DNA of 37,535 bases. Source: Bacteroidales bacterium. GTDB taxonomy: Bacteria; Bacteroidota; Bacteroidia; Bacteroidales; UBA932. Each line of letters starts with the position of its first letter. Within the stretch, counting starts at the first letter, position 1. Shown one piece after another: positions 14,875 through 23,797 of this stretch. Position numbers and translations under genes: made by a program. The notes under the pieces are model-generated. The model searched no databases, was not told the DNA's origin, and saw only the letters and a list, made by a program, of their open reading frames with translations. The stretch lies in the NCBI GenBank assembly GCA_015060335.1, contig SUYR01000024.1, forward strand, positions 1 through 37,535, in the 5' to 3' direction.

Positions 14875-17865
14875 TCAGATTGTTGTCTGCGGCTCAAGGA
14901 TTATTGGTCCTGTCGAGCTGTACAAGGCCTTTAGTGTTGCAAATTCCTTTTCGTATACCACGCCTGTCGCTTTGTCAACATATTGGAACTTCACCTTGTC
15001 TGTATCCCAGTCATATCTGTATTCACTTCTGAGTCTGAGTTCATATTCTCCTGCTGTACCGACTGTTACTGTACCGATACGGTTGTATGTCGGAAGGACT
15101 TCAAACGGCACGAATGAGCCAGCAGGAATGTCCTCTACTACGCCATCCTTTCTGATCTGAAGAGTACCTGTAATCGAGCTGTTGAGTACATTGAAGGTCT
15201 TCTTGTAGAATACAACCTTCGATTCGTCAGAACTGATTGTGATCTTGCCGGCAGAAACGATGCTCTTTGTCTTGAACGCAAGTCTTTTTCTCTCGCCGTT
15301 CTGAGCACCTGAAGCAGCCTTAGAGTCCTCTATTGCCGCAGGAGCAAAACCGTGTCCGGCTTCAACTGCCCTGTCAGCAGCTACGCTGTACACATATCTT
15401 CCTTCAACCGTTTCATGTTTCCTGAGCTTTCCGGAAGCCACAAGCGGAGAAGTCTCATCGAGCTTGAGCATCGGAGCGTCTATATATATATCGAATGCCA
15501 CGCCGAACGGATCCACTGAGACCTGCTGATCTGCAGGCAGCACCTGATCGTCATTTCCACGTATTGTGGATGTGAAGCTGGTCACATCGATATCGATATT
15601 GACTGTCTGGTCCGGAAGATAGCTCAGCATTATTGTTTCCTCTTCGTCTTTATTCTCACCTGTTACAAGTGTTCCGGTACCGTTTACCTGGGCTCCGAAA
15701 TGGAAAGGATGATAATTGGAAAGTTCGAATACGACCGACCTGTACTGGTTGCCCGAGCTGGCAGGATTGGATGCGATACGTACCACTTCCGCACTCTTCG
15801 GAGTATTGGTCTTCATATTGAATACGGCACCCTTTGACGCAGTCGGAGCAAGAGATGTTCTTGAGAAACTATGTACACGTCCGCCTGTTCCCCACGAGTC
15901 CTCATTCACCGGAGTGAACTCGAAATAATGATCGTGGGACGGGTCGTCGTTATGGTCAAGATTCCTTGAATAGAACAGGAATTCATCATCCGGATGAGGG
16001 TCCACCGGAGTATAGTCGTACTGATGGGTGGCTGTGTTCCATTCCGCACCTTCTGCAAGGTGTGTCTCAAGATTCACCTCAGCACCTGTCTTCTGCGGAA
16101 CGAGGTAGTAGAATATCACTTCATCCTCAGGAATTGCAGCTGTATAATATCTCAGGTTATCTACAATGATGCTGTAGTCTGTTTCATGTCTGAATGTAGC
16201 AGGCTTTGTAAGGCTCTTGAAATATGGTGCCTCGATTGTAACCTCTATCACGTCTGTCTGCACATGCTCCATGATTGTCTCCAGATAAAGACGCTGCACA
16301 CCTGTCTCGGTAACATTAAGTACATATTTATAGCCCACATCGTTAGGTTCTCCGTAGCCAGGATCGCTTTCCCTGATTACAGGAAGCCTCATCTTGGATT
16401 CGTTACGTACGTCCATGTCGTTCACAGTCACAAGCACATCCATAGGAAGCAGTTCCTGAGGACAGTCGTCAGGAATGGTAAACATCATGGTGACGTTTTC
16501 TCCCGTATTCACTCCGTAAATGTTGGTTGTAATCCACGCCGGCTCAAATGTCTGCTCCTTCACAGTAATGACCTTTATCTTGCGGGAGAGTCGTCCGGCC
16601 TTGATAAATAGAGTTCCTTCGCGTTTCTGAAGGTCCCCCATCTCGTTCAGAGATATAACTATAGTTCCTCTGCCAGAATCATCCATAGTGTGCCCGAATG
16701 AAGACAATGCCACATTATTTCCATCCATCCAGCTTACCGAAGGCTCGGTCAAAGCCCCACCCCCAAGGCTTTCGTATGTGTAATGCAGATAATATTCGTT
16801 AGGACTTCTGAACTCGTCCTCACCGATGATGACGAATGTCTCGTCAACTGCAAGACGGTATTCAGAATCCATAACTTCCGAAATATTGTCGGAAATCGAC
16901 ACCCATACATTGTTGGTTGCCGGAGCATTCAGCGCATCTTCAAAACTTTCCTGACCATAATAGAGATCACCTGTGATATTCACTGTATAGTGGTGGTTCC
17001 TCATGATCATGACATTGTTGCCGTTCCTGTCGATAAGGGATATACGGTAGTACAGTTCCGGTCCGCCTCCCTGCGATCCCTTTACTATGAAATCGATAGG
17101 ATCCGCTTCGCTGTTCTCTGTTTCAAAGATATATTCCTCGGTGTTGTTGCGGACATCCAGGAAGTCTCCGAGTTTTGCGGTGTTTTCAGGAATGGTCACA
17201 AATGGAACAGACTCGCTCGGTGCCACAAAACCACCATTATCCGGGTTGTATGGAGCTACTGTACCGAATGCATTGGTATTTACCACCACCCACCCGCTAT
17301 GCTGGAAATCGGTCTTTGACGCATCCACTGACAGAGTTATCTTCGCCTGATTACGAAGAAGCTGAACAGGATTTGACGGAGAATCATGAGCCTCAAGTTC
17401 CGTAACGGTCTTGCGAGCCCAGTAGATCATACGTCCTGCGGAAGCCTCGAGTGAAGACATTACCTCGACTTCAGACATTCCACGATAGTTATCCTCACGG
17501 AAATACGTGAGATTCTGATTACCCACCAACTGCATGGTAACAGTCTGGTTAGGAACGCTTACCGTGAATTTTCCGCTCAATGACGGGTCGCCCGAGTCCT
17601 TGGTCAGCTTGGCATTGACGGTGGTGATGAACAGGTCGTTCGCGTCAAAGCAGAATACTGTGATATTCTGGACTCCCCCGTCGTCAGGATCGACTGCCTT
17701 GGTCTGAATTATATCCATCGCCGGAACATCGGTTACAAACGCTATGGTCTTGTAGCCGTCCTTGCCTGCGTCTGTTACAGGGAGCAGCAGGTCCTCACTC
17801 TGGCAGGCAACGTTCAAAGCCAGTATTCCCGCGAGGGCGATGATATTTATGTTTCTTGTCTTCAT
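14875..17865 (-). CDS. Large fimbrial accessory/tip-type lipoprotein
   Basis: The product has 996 residues, with lipoprotein signal MKTRNINIIALAGILALNVAC (Cys21). The N-terminal 300 residues have the fimbrillin-like architecture of Mfa/Fim minor subunits: VQNITVFCFDANDLFI, then QLVGNQNLTYF, LLRNQAKITLSV, and NHHYTVNITGDLYYG. The remainder is a series of probable beta-sandwich domains, including a possible Ig-like segment before EQTFEPAWITTNIYG, and ends ILEPQTTI. Proteins of this size at the end of Bacteroides fimbrial operons are thought to form or decorate the pilus tip. A DUF4906-type assignment is possible but not verified. It is the last gene before the operon terminator. Ligand and exact position in the fibre are unknown. 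Confidence 0.8.
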   Translation of the reverse strand: MKTRNINIIALAGILALNVACQSEDLLLPVTDAGKDGYKTIAFVTDVPAMDIIQTKAVDPDDGGVQNITVFCFDANDLFITTVNAKLTKDSGDPSLSGKFTVSVPNQTVTMQLVGNQNLTYFREDNYRGMSEVEVMSSLEASAGRMIYWARKTVTELEAHDSPSNPVQLLRNQAKITLSVDASKTDFQHSGWVVVNTNAFGTVAPYNPDNGGFVAPSESVPFVTIPENTAKLGDFLDVRNNTEEYIFETENSEADPIDFIVKGSQGGGPELYYRISLIDRNGNNVMIMRNHHYTVNITGDLYYGQESFEDALNAPATNNVWVSISDNISEVMDSEYRLAVDETFVIIGEDEFRSPNEYYLHYTYESLGGGALTEPSVSWMDGNNVALSSFGHTMDDSGRGTIVISLNEMGDLQKREGTLFIKAGRLSRKIKVITVKEQTFEPAWITTNIYGVNTGENVTMMFTIPDDCPQELLPMDVLVTVNDMDVRNESKMRLPVIRESDPGYGEPNDVGYKYVLNVTETGVQRLYLETIMEHVQTDVIEVTIEAPYFKSLTKPATFRHETDYSIIVDNLRYYTAAIPEDEVIFYYLVPQKTGAEVNLETHLAEGAEWNTATHQYDYTPVDPHPDDEFLFYSRNLDHNDDPSHDHYFEFTPVNEDSWGTGGRVHSFSRTSLAPTASKGAVFNMKTNTPKSAEVVRIASNPASSGNQYRSVVFELSNYHPFHFGAQVNGTGTLVTGENKDEEETIMLSYLPDQTVNIDIDVTSFTSTIRGNDDQVLPADQQVSVDPFGVAFDIYIDAPMLKLDETSPLVASGKLRKHETVEGRYVYSVAADRAVEAGHGFAPAAIEDSKAASGAQNGERKRLAFKTKSIVSAGKITISSDESKVVFYKKTFNVLNSSITGTLQIRKDGVVEDIPAGSFVPFEVLPTYNRIGTVTVGTAGEYELRLRSEYRYDWDTDKVKFQYVDKATGVVYEKEFATLKALYSSTGPIILEPQTTI

Positions 17866-17886
17866 GGTTTTCTACTCTGGTTATAA

Positions 17887-17914
17887 GATTTCTCGACTTC
17901 GCTCGAAATGACGG
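17887..17914. repeat. Short REP-like intergenic motif
   Basis: GATTTCTCGACTTCGCTCG followed by AAATGACGG contains TCGA-CTTCGC-TCGA, a short inverted repeat. From memory, motifs of this type are scattered in many bacterial genomes. Here it fills the 64-nt gap between the 713-residue and 996-residue fimbrial genes. Confidence 0.4.
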
Positions 17915-17929
17915 TAAAACAGTCTCAAA

Positions 17930-20071
17930 TTAATAAACGTCTCTGATACATCTGGTGTATATGCTGTTTCCGCTCGCCACTCCTGTCCTGACATATCCGT
18001 CAGGTGAGGCACAGAAGTAATTCGCTCCAGCCAGAACCACATCCATTACTTCTGACGATGTCTGGAACTTCACGATGATCTCGATTTCCTTTTCTGTAGG
18101 AAGTCTCCAGTCATCAAGGTGTATCACTTCTTCTCCGGAATCCCACTCCATGTTGCCGTTGGCATCTTCAAAATACGTCTCCACGTACTGACTGCAATGC
18201 GACTGGGCTCGTCTGATATAAGTAGAGTTGGTTGAACTTACACTTGTCGTGGCTCCGAGCTGTGAGGCAATCATGAATGATGGCGAAACAAGCTGCGAAT
18301 TGTCAGCATCTGACAAAGTGTAGTCGGTAACAGGATCTCGTTTCGGAATCGCCACTATGTACGAATCAGAAGTTGATGTAATCTGCACATGGTACATTCT
18401 TGCGTTGTTCAAAGACTGGATTCCACTTGAAACTTCCTGACTCAGCCTATATGTACCATTACGTGACGAATACCAATACCTGTATATTTCAGAGGTTCCG
18501 TTTGCATATTGGGTCGCTACTTTTGAGCCGAAGAAATAGTTGTCACTCTGACTTGTATAATAGCTCCAGCTGTTGCTGCTCCAGTTTGCCGCCACTCTGC
18601 GGTTTCCCTGATTCTGATAATTTGTGCCTCCGAAATCCTCTCTGTATGAATACCATCCCTGCTGATTGGTAATGTATTCCAGAGGATATTGGGTCACTGC
18701 AACTTCTCTTGCTATACCATCCTGATTTGTCACCACGAGGGTAAAGTAACGTATGGCATTGTTTTCGGGAACAGGACTGTTTACCGTAATGTTTCCGGCA
18801 ATACCACCTTCTGTTACACCATTTATATCACCAAGGACCCGATCTGTCACTGACTTCTTCTGACCGAACTTGTCTAAATAATATGCATCCTTCACCGTGA
18901 CTGTTACAGGTGATGAAGAAGCAAACTCAAGAGTAGAGGCATCAGTTGCAACATTATGCATCGCCAACTTGGTCTTATTGACCATCAGATAGACCGGCTT
19001 ATCTTCTCCGCCCACATCCACGCTCTGAGGGGCCCAATCCATCACGTTGTAATGAACCTCGGTAAGATCGTAAGGAACGGTCTCGGATGTGGCTCCAGGA
19101 CGGTTGAGGTCGATATTCACCTCATAATAATTGTTCCTCCTGAAGAACTTCTCTCCTGTCATCGGGATCTTGTACCAGCTGTTGTAATGATGCGTCTCGA
19201 CTCCGTCTTTTGTATAAGTGAGAGGAAGATTCATCACCACGCATGTCTCCTGCTCGAGAAGGCTGGCATCTGTCCAATGATGAGGATAGACATATGCTGT
19301 AAGGGTTACATTCTTATTGTCAGTTTCCGGCTTCCATGTGAAGTACTGGTTGTTGCTGTAAGGAGTCTGCACAACTGTCGCCACTGTCTCCTCTTCCGGT
19401 TTTGCCTCTGCGAGAAGGAACGCATCGACAGGAAGATTACGGATATAGTACACGCCGCCATCTGATCCGTCAGCTACGTTGAACGGCTTGAACTCTATGT
19501 TCTCGGAAGCCTTGATTTTAATATAGACTTTAGCGGCTGCACGCTCGAGGGTAACAGACAGATCCGTATTGTCTGAAAGGACTCCGTTGTTGAGCTGCAC
19601 ATTCTTCACTGCTGCATCCATCAGGAAATACTGAGGAGCGCCCGGTAGTGTAAGACCGCTGATATACAGATTCTCGTCTGTCTGTCTGATCGGAACAAGG
19701 TCAGCATAATCGTCGATGTCTTCAAAGGTGCTTGACGGGAGATTGCTGTTGGCAACCAGATAGACACTGTATCTCTTGTCGGACGGGAATGAACTTCTTC
19801 TTGCATTAAGGGTGAACTTGTTTACATTCTTCACCTCATATCTGCCGTAGTAGTCTCCGTTTGCAGGGTTGCCCGACACTTCCTCAAATATAAATACGTC
19901 AACATGATTCACATAAGCCTCAGCGTCAGTGTCCAGCGCCTTGACTGCACCAGAGAAAAGTCGAAGAACTATGCTCTCGTTCACCGGCAGGTCCAAAGCT
20001 TCGTGCTCCTGGCATGCAAATGCAAGGATGCAGACCGCTGCTATTGTAAGAGTATTTATTATTCTTTTCAT
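17930..20071 (-). CDS. Fimbrial accessory/tip lipoprotein with C-terminal FISUMP-like domain
   Basis: The product has 713 residues, with lipoprotein signal MKRIINTLTIAAVCILAFAC (Cys20). The N-terminal half is fimbrillin-like: VNHVDVFIFEE, YSVYLVANSNLP, LERAAAKVYIKIK, and FFRRNNYYEVNIDL. A middle domain ends in VTQYPLEYITNQQGWYS. The C-terminal third (from about residue 480) is rich in Tyr, Trp, Asn and Ser. It ends in the block DDWRLPTEKEIEIIVKFQ ... YFCASPDG ... YTRCIRDVY, typical of FISUMP/DUF1566-like, C-type-lectin-like folds at the ends of Bacteroides fimbrial proteins. That C-terminal module is the best candidate ligand-binding part of the fimbria. It follows the 512-residue subunit gene by 7 nt. 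Confidence 0.85.
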   Translation of the reverse strand: MKRIINTLTIAAVCILAFACQEHEALDLPVNESIVLRLFSGAVKALDTDAEAYVNHVDVFIFEEVSGNPANGDYYGRYEVKNVNKFTLNARRSSFPSDKRYSVYLVANSNLPSSTFEDIDDYADLVPIRQTDENLYISGLTLPGAPQYFLMDAAVKNVQLNNGVLSDNTDLSVTLERAAAKVYIKIKASENIEFKPFNVADGSDGGVYYIRNLPVDAFLLAEAKPEEETVATVVQTPYSNNQYFTWKPETDNKNVTLTAYVYPHHWTDASLLEQETCVVMNLPLTYTKDGVETHHYNSWYKIPMTGEKFFRRNNYYEVNIDLNRPGATSETVPYDLTEVHYNVMDWAPQSVDVGGEDKPVYLMVNKTKLAMHNVATDASTLEFASSSPVTVTVKDAYYLDKFGQKKSVTDRVLGDINGVTEGGIAGNITVNSPVPENNAIRYFTLVVTNQDGIAREVAVTQYPLEYITNQQGWYSYREDFGGTNYQNQGNRRVAANWSSNSWSYYTSQSDNYFFGSKVATQYANGTSEIYRYWYSSRNGTYRLSQEVSSGIQSLNNARMYHVQITSTSDSYIVAIPKRDPVTDYTLSDADNSQLVSPSFMIASQLGATTSVSSTNSTYIRRAQSHCSQYVETYFEDANGNMEWDSGEEVIHLDDWRLPTEKEIEIIVKFQTSSEVMDVVLAGANYFCASPDGYVRTGVASGNSIYTRCIRDVY

Positions 20072-20078
20072 TTTCTTC

Positions 20079-21617
20079 TTAGTTTACCATAGTGATTATA
20101 ACGTAGTTTGCATCGTCGCTGCCAGGCCAGTAGAATTTGTCCTTTGTGCCGTTTACAAGCAGATATTCCATCAGACCGGTAAGTGTGGCTGTATATGTAA
20201 TCGACAGTTTCACCTGGTCTCCTGCAGAGAGTGAGGTAGCATCAGGTATGACCTCTATCCTGTACCATTTTTCGGCATCGGCTCCGACAGGGAAGCTTGT
20301 GACCTGAGTGCCCGGATCTGACTCTGCTGTCACTTCGTAAACCTTGATGGTGCAGTCTGAAGCGTGAGCTCCGTATATAGTCGGCGTCCAGGAATCGCTG
20401 TCAGGGGAGAGCATCTGGAAGTATCCCTTGAACGGCTGTGTCTCTGACATCTTAGCCGATGCAGAAGGAACTGTTTCGAGGTCTGCCGCAGATGTCGGTA
20501 TAGACTCCCTGATATAAGAGTGGTTCGGATAGTCAAATGATATCATCACCGAGTTGTCTTCCCAATCCGCCACGATATATGTTACAGTGATCTGGCCTTC
20601 AGCATTGATCAGGACACATATCTTGTAGTGGGTGTTGCGGACTATCGGAGGGAGATATATGTATGCATATTTGTAGTCCGCACCCTCATCCAATGCATAT
20701 TCCACCTGCAGGACGGCCGCCCTGTTACTTCCGGAAGGTGCGTTCCATTCAGAAGAGCCTTCAAGAACTTCCGGAAGATATGCCTTATCCATTACCGGCG
20801 TATATTTCGAAGGGTTACCTATGTCTGTAGAGCCCTTTGATATTTCTGCTGTTACTGCTGTCTGCAACGAGTGGAGCGCTCGGTCATTGACTCTCGGGGT
20901 TATGGCGTTCAGTACTGACTCATTCTGCTCGAACAGATAGCTATAGTGCCTTGTGCCTCCGTTGAGAAGGGTTATACCCATTATCTGAGGTGTAGTTGCC
21001 GCTCCGGCGATCTTGGCTGCGTAGAAGGAAATCTTCGCAAGGGAGCGTCCGAGCTCGAAGTTTATCTTCTGGTTGAGAATGAAATGTCCCTCATGTCCGG
21101 CCTCTGTGTTGGCTGTTGCAGATACTGCATCCACATCGATCTGCTCGATGAGCTTGCAGTACATAGGCAGCGCGGACCTGCTCACAAGAGCTGTGAATCT
21201 GATTGCCTCGAGCTCGGCCTTGGTCATATTCTCCGAAAGCTGGACTGTGCCATTCTCATAAGCCATTTCATCTTCGTTGGCTATTACATAGAAGTCCACC
21301 CCGTGCACTCCGCTTTCAGGAAGCTCAAGATCCATGTAGAACGGGTCTCCGAGAGCTGTAGCTCCTCTTTCAGCATATCCGGCAAGTCTGTCGCCGTAGA
21401 ATGCATATACACGGAGCCTGTTCACAACTTTCTCCTCTGCCGTGGCATCCTCCGGATCGGCCTTTGTGATTTCCTCTCCTACAGAGACGCTTACCTCTAT
21501 CATCACGTTCTGCCTTCCCGCAGACGGTCCTTCCTTCTCCATAAGACAGCTGACCTGCAGCATCACCGCAAGGAAGAAGAGGGCTGTATTTCTGATTATG
21601 TCGGTTGATCTACGCAT
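20079..21617 (-). CDS. Fimbrial minor subunit lipoprotein (Mfa-like)
   Basis: The product has 512 residues. It begins MRRSTDIIRNTALFFLAVMLQVSC, a lipoprotein signal with Cys24. Fimbrillin-like blocks follow: VVNRLRVYAFYGDRLAGY, FYVIANEDEM, ELGRSLAKISFYAAK, and NTHYKICVLINAEGQITVTYIVADWED. The last matches the usual end of an Mfa/Fim fold (Y.V.V......I.V.Y.V..W). A second C-terminal beta domain of about 150 residues follows and ends NYVIITMVN. It probably lies between the anchor and the tip in the fibre, by analogy with Mfa3/Mfa4. That placement is inferred from gene order only. The gene is 11 nt downstream of the Mfa2-like anchor gene. Confidence 0.82.
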   Translation of the reverse strand: MRRSTDIIRNTALFFLAVMLQVSCLMEKEGPSAGRQNVMIEVSVSVGEEITKADPEDATAEEKVVNRLRVYAFYGDRLAGYAERGATALGDPFYMDLELPESGVHGVDFYVIANEDEMAYENGTVQLSENMTKAELEAIRFTALVSRSALPMYCKLIEQIDVDAVSATANTEAGHEGHFILNQKINFELGRSLAKISFYAAKIAGAATTPQIMGITLLNGGTRHYSYLFEQNESVLNAITPRVNDRALHSLQTAVTAEISKGSTDIGNPSKYTPVMDKAYLPEVLEGSSEWNAPSGSNRAAVLQVEYALDEGADYKYAYIYLPPIVRNTHYKICVLINAEGQITVTYIVADWEDNSVMISFDYPNHSYIRESIPTSAADLETVPSASAKMSETQPFKGYFQMLSPDSDSWTPTIYGAHASDCTIKVYEVTAESDPGTQVTSFPVGADAEKWYRIEVIPDATSLSAGDQVKLSITYTATLTGLMEYLLVNGTKDKFYWPGSDDANYVIITMVN

Positions 21618-21628
21618 AGATGATGATT

Positions 21629-22519
21629 TTAGAATTCAGGAGTGATGTTCTCTATATACCATGAAGGTACTGTTACTGAAACAGACATTGACTTGAACTC
21701 GATTCTGAAAGGAATGACGCATTCGTGCTTTGTGACATCAATGTTGTGTTTTGCTATGTGCTGGGCGAAATTGACTTCCACCAGAGATGCCCCCGCAGCA
21801 TCTGCAACTTTCAGATAGACAGCCTCATGGTCTGTGTGTCTCATGATGTTGTTCATCGCCGACAGTGTAATGTTTCCGTCGTGGGATGTGTCCATCACGT
21901 AAGTGGTTGCCTGACCCTTGGCCACGTTATTGAAGTCTGTCTGAGGCGATACTCCTACAAGCTCTATTGTAGGGTAGCCTGAGGCCTTGGTCAGTGCCGG
22001 CACGCCTACAACCTCGACAGTGACGTCGAAATGCGAGCTGGCAAAATAAGTGGTTCTGGTCTCTATCTGCCTGTATTCGTCGTACGGTGCTATGGTATAA
22101 TCGATAGATGACCAATAGAGGGGATCGTTGCCTGAGACTGTCTCTCCAGCGTTGTAGTCTTTGTCGGCAAAAACGATGTCGTTGAAATTACCTGATGACA
22201 GACCCTCCACTTCTGTCTCATATGCATTTCCTACACATACTATCCTGTAGTCTCCCGGCTCAAGCGGCGGAAGGGTAGTGAGGCGTGCATCTACATCGGC
22301 ATCAGAAAGCTGTCCTGACACCACACAGTTGTTCTGCTCATCAAAAACATACATGTGCACGCGGTCTATCTTCTCAGGGAAGATCTCTGCTGTACCGTCG
22401 CCGAGATAACTCAAGGCAAGACAGTAGATATTATAGCAGTCGCTATGATCCTCCTTAATGCAGGAAGTGGAGAGTCCTCCGGCCAGCAGAAGGGTTAAAG
22501 CAATATTTCTGAGTTTCAT
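21629..22519 (-). CDS. Mfa2/FimB-family fimbrial anchor lipoprotein
   Basis: The product has 296 residues. The lipoprotein signal ends LSTSC at Cys20, followed by IKEDHSDC, the characteristic start of the Mfa2/FimB (DUF1812) anchor family. [21 protein letters not shown] and [16 protein letters not shown] are typical of the N-terminal domain. In Porphyromonas gingivalis the Mfa2 anchor fixes the fibre to the outer membrane and limits its length. Position directly after the fimbrillin gene agrees with the mfa1-mfa2 order. Its C-terminus [10 protein letters not shown] nearly matches that of the fimbrillin, WQVEIITPEF. A hairpin separates the two genes. Confidence 0.88.
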   Translation of the reverse strand: MKLRNIALTLLLAGGLSTSCIKEDHSDCYNIYCLALSYLGDGTAEIFPEKIDRVHMYVFDEQNNCVVSGQLSDADVDARLTTLPPLEPGDYRIVCVGNAYETEVEGLSSGNFNDIVFADKDYNAGETVSGNDPLYWSSIDYTIAPYDEYRQIETRTTYFASSHFDVTVEVVGVPALTKASGYPTIELVGVSPQTDFNNVAKGQATTYVMDTSHDGNITLSAMNNIMRHTDHEAVYLKVADAAGASLVEVNFAQHIAKHNIDVTKHECVIPFRIEFKSMSVSVTVPSWYIENITPEF

Positions 22520-22534
22520 AAGCTGTATGTTTTT

Positions 22535-22585
22535 GTATATATGAGGGGCTCGGGATTTTCAGGGACCTGAGCCCCTCTATATATA
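22535..22585 (-). promoter_or_regulatory. Hairpin between fimbrillin and anchor genes (candidate attenuator)
   Basis: GAGGGGCTC and GAGCCCCTC, extended by TATATA on both sides with a one-nt bulge, give a stem of about 15 bp in the 100-nt gap between fimbrillin and anchor. No T-run follows on the minus strand. It could act as a partial terminator or as a 3' stabiliser of the fimbrillin mRNA. Either would help make pilin in excess over anchor. Confidence 0.6.
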
Positions 22586-22619
22586 TTGATGTTGTTGAAT
22601 ATTCCCTTTAAGGAGTAAT

Positions 22620-23774
22620 CTAGAATTCAGGAGTGATGATCTCTACCTGCCATTTCTTCACGGTTACAGTGATCTCGAGGCATCTGTCCATAGGATCGAT
22701 CTTGTCCTCAGGAATCTCGATTGTACCGTCGGTAAGGTCCTCACCAGCTGCGCTCATACGATAGATGTAGCCTTCCTTGAATTCATTTATCGGCTCGCCT
22801 GCTGCATCTCTGAAGTTCTTTGTGTAGAGGAATGCCGGCTGTCCGTCTGCTGTCAGCTTGATGATGAACTGAGGAACTGCTGCAGAGGTAGAGAAGATGT
22901 GATATGCAAGCTTTCCGTCAGCAGGAAGATCCTGTACAGGGGCAGCCGGGGTGATATCCAGGTCCACATAATCTCTGAACCAAGGCTGTAGAGCCACCGG
23001 TGTATCAAGCCATGTATAGACAGCTGCCTGATTTGCGAAATCTGTAACGTGGTTTACAAGCTCACCTGCCTCTGCTCCTGTTACAAGACTGGTCTCAGGA
23101 TAGTAGTTCTGGAATGCCAGCTGAGTGATATTTACTTCCTTGTACTTTGGATTTGCCGGATCCTTGTATTTTACAGAGAAACCGTCAACCTCGAAGCGTG
23201 AAACGCGTGGGCAAAGCTCAAGAGATGCAGTATATACATTTGAAATATATGAAACATTGTCTTCAACATTCACATCTGTATGAGTTCCTGCCGGCTTGAG
23301 GTCAGTTGTCTCTGCATAAAGTGCAAGAGTTCCCTGATCCTGCTGAGTATCGACAGAGAGATTCTCGAGTTTAGCCAGGAAATCAGCATAATCCGCAAAG
23401 ATCTCACCCATGTTGGCAACAGCCACAACCTTTGTACAGTTAGGATCGACATAGTGGAATTCTGCCACAGGTATTCCGTTTTTCAGATTTTCTGCATTCC
23501 AATATGACTGAGCGGCACCCGATCCGTCACTTACCTTTCCTGTGTAGGTATTGTTATTGCCGTCGGTAAGGAAAATCTGGAAATCTGTCACCTTTACTGG
23601 GTCGTTTGCATTGATCTTATCTCCAGCAAGACCTTTAGTGAAGATTACATTTTCGAGAGAAACCTCTACAGTCTTTAGACGATTTGCAACCTCAGGGGTT
23701 GTGTCCGACTTGTTACATGAAACAAGTGCCAATGCTGCGATAGTAGCAGACAACATCAATTTAGTAAGTTTCAT
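22620..23774 (-). CDS. Major fimbrillin candidate (Mfa1/FimA-like)
   Basis: The product has 384 residues. MKLTKLMLSATIAALALVSC is a lipoprotein signal (Cys20). The mature part is fimbrillin-like: RLKTVEVSLENVIFTKG, then VTDFQIFLTDGNNNTYTG, KVVAVANMGEIFADYADF, and a C-terminal end LEITVTVKKWQVEIITPEF typical of the donor strand. In type V pili an extracellular protease cleaves after an Arg near the N-terminus, freeing a groove that is filled by the next subunit's C-terminal strand. Arg32 (ANR/LKTV) is the best candidate site here. Position after the two outer-membrane-type genes and before the anchor, plus the hairpin behind it, support its role as the stalk subunit. Confidence 0.85.
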   Translation of the reverse strand: MKLTKLMLSATIAALALVSCNKSDTTPEVANRLKTVEVSLENVIFTKGLAGDKINANDPVKVTDFQIFLTDGNNNTYTGKVSDGSGAAQSYWNAENLKNGIPVAEFHYVDPNCTKVVAVANMGEIFADYADFLAKLENLSVDTQQDQGTLALYAETTDLKPAGTHTDVNVEDNVSYISNVYTASLELCPRVSRFEVDGFSVKYKDPANPKYKEVNITQLAFQNYYPETSLVTGAEAGELVNHVTDFANQAAVYTWLDTPVALQPWFRDYVDLDITPAAPVQDLPADGKLAYHIFSTSAAVPQFIIKLTADGQPAFLYTKNFRDAAGEPINEFKEGYIYRMSAAGEDLTDGTIEIPEDKIDPMDRCLEITVTVKKWQVEIITPEF

Positions 23775-23797
23775 AATGTTAAAATTTAATGGGTTGA

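Noticed and set aside
15994..17319. Open frames of 205 and 178 codons on the plus strand
   Set aside because: They lie opposite the 996-residue fimbrial gene, lack signal or domain features, and have His/Cys/Arg-rich composition typical of antisense shadows.
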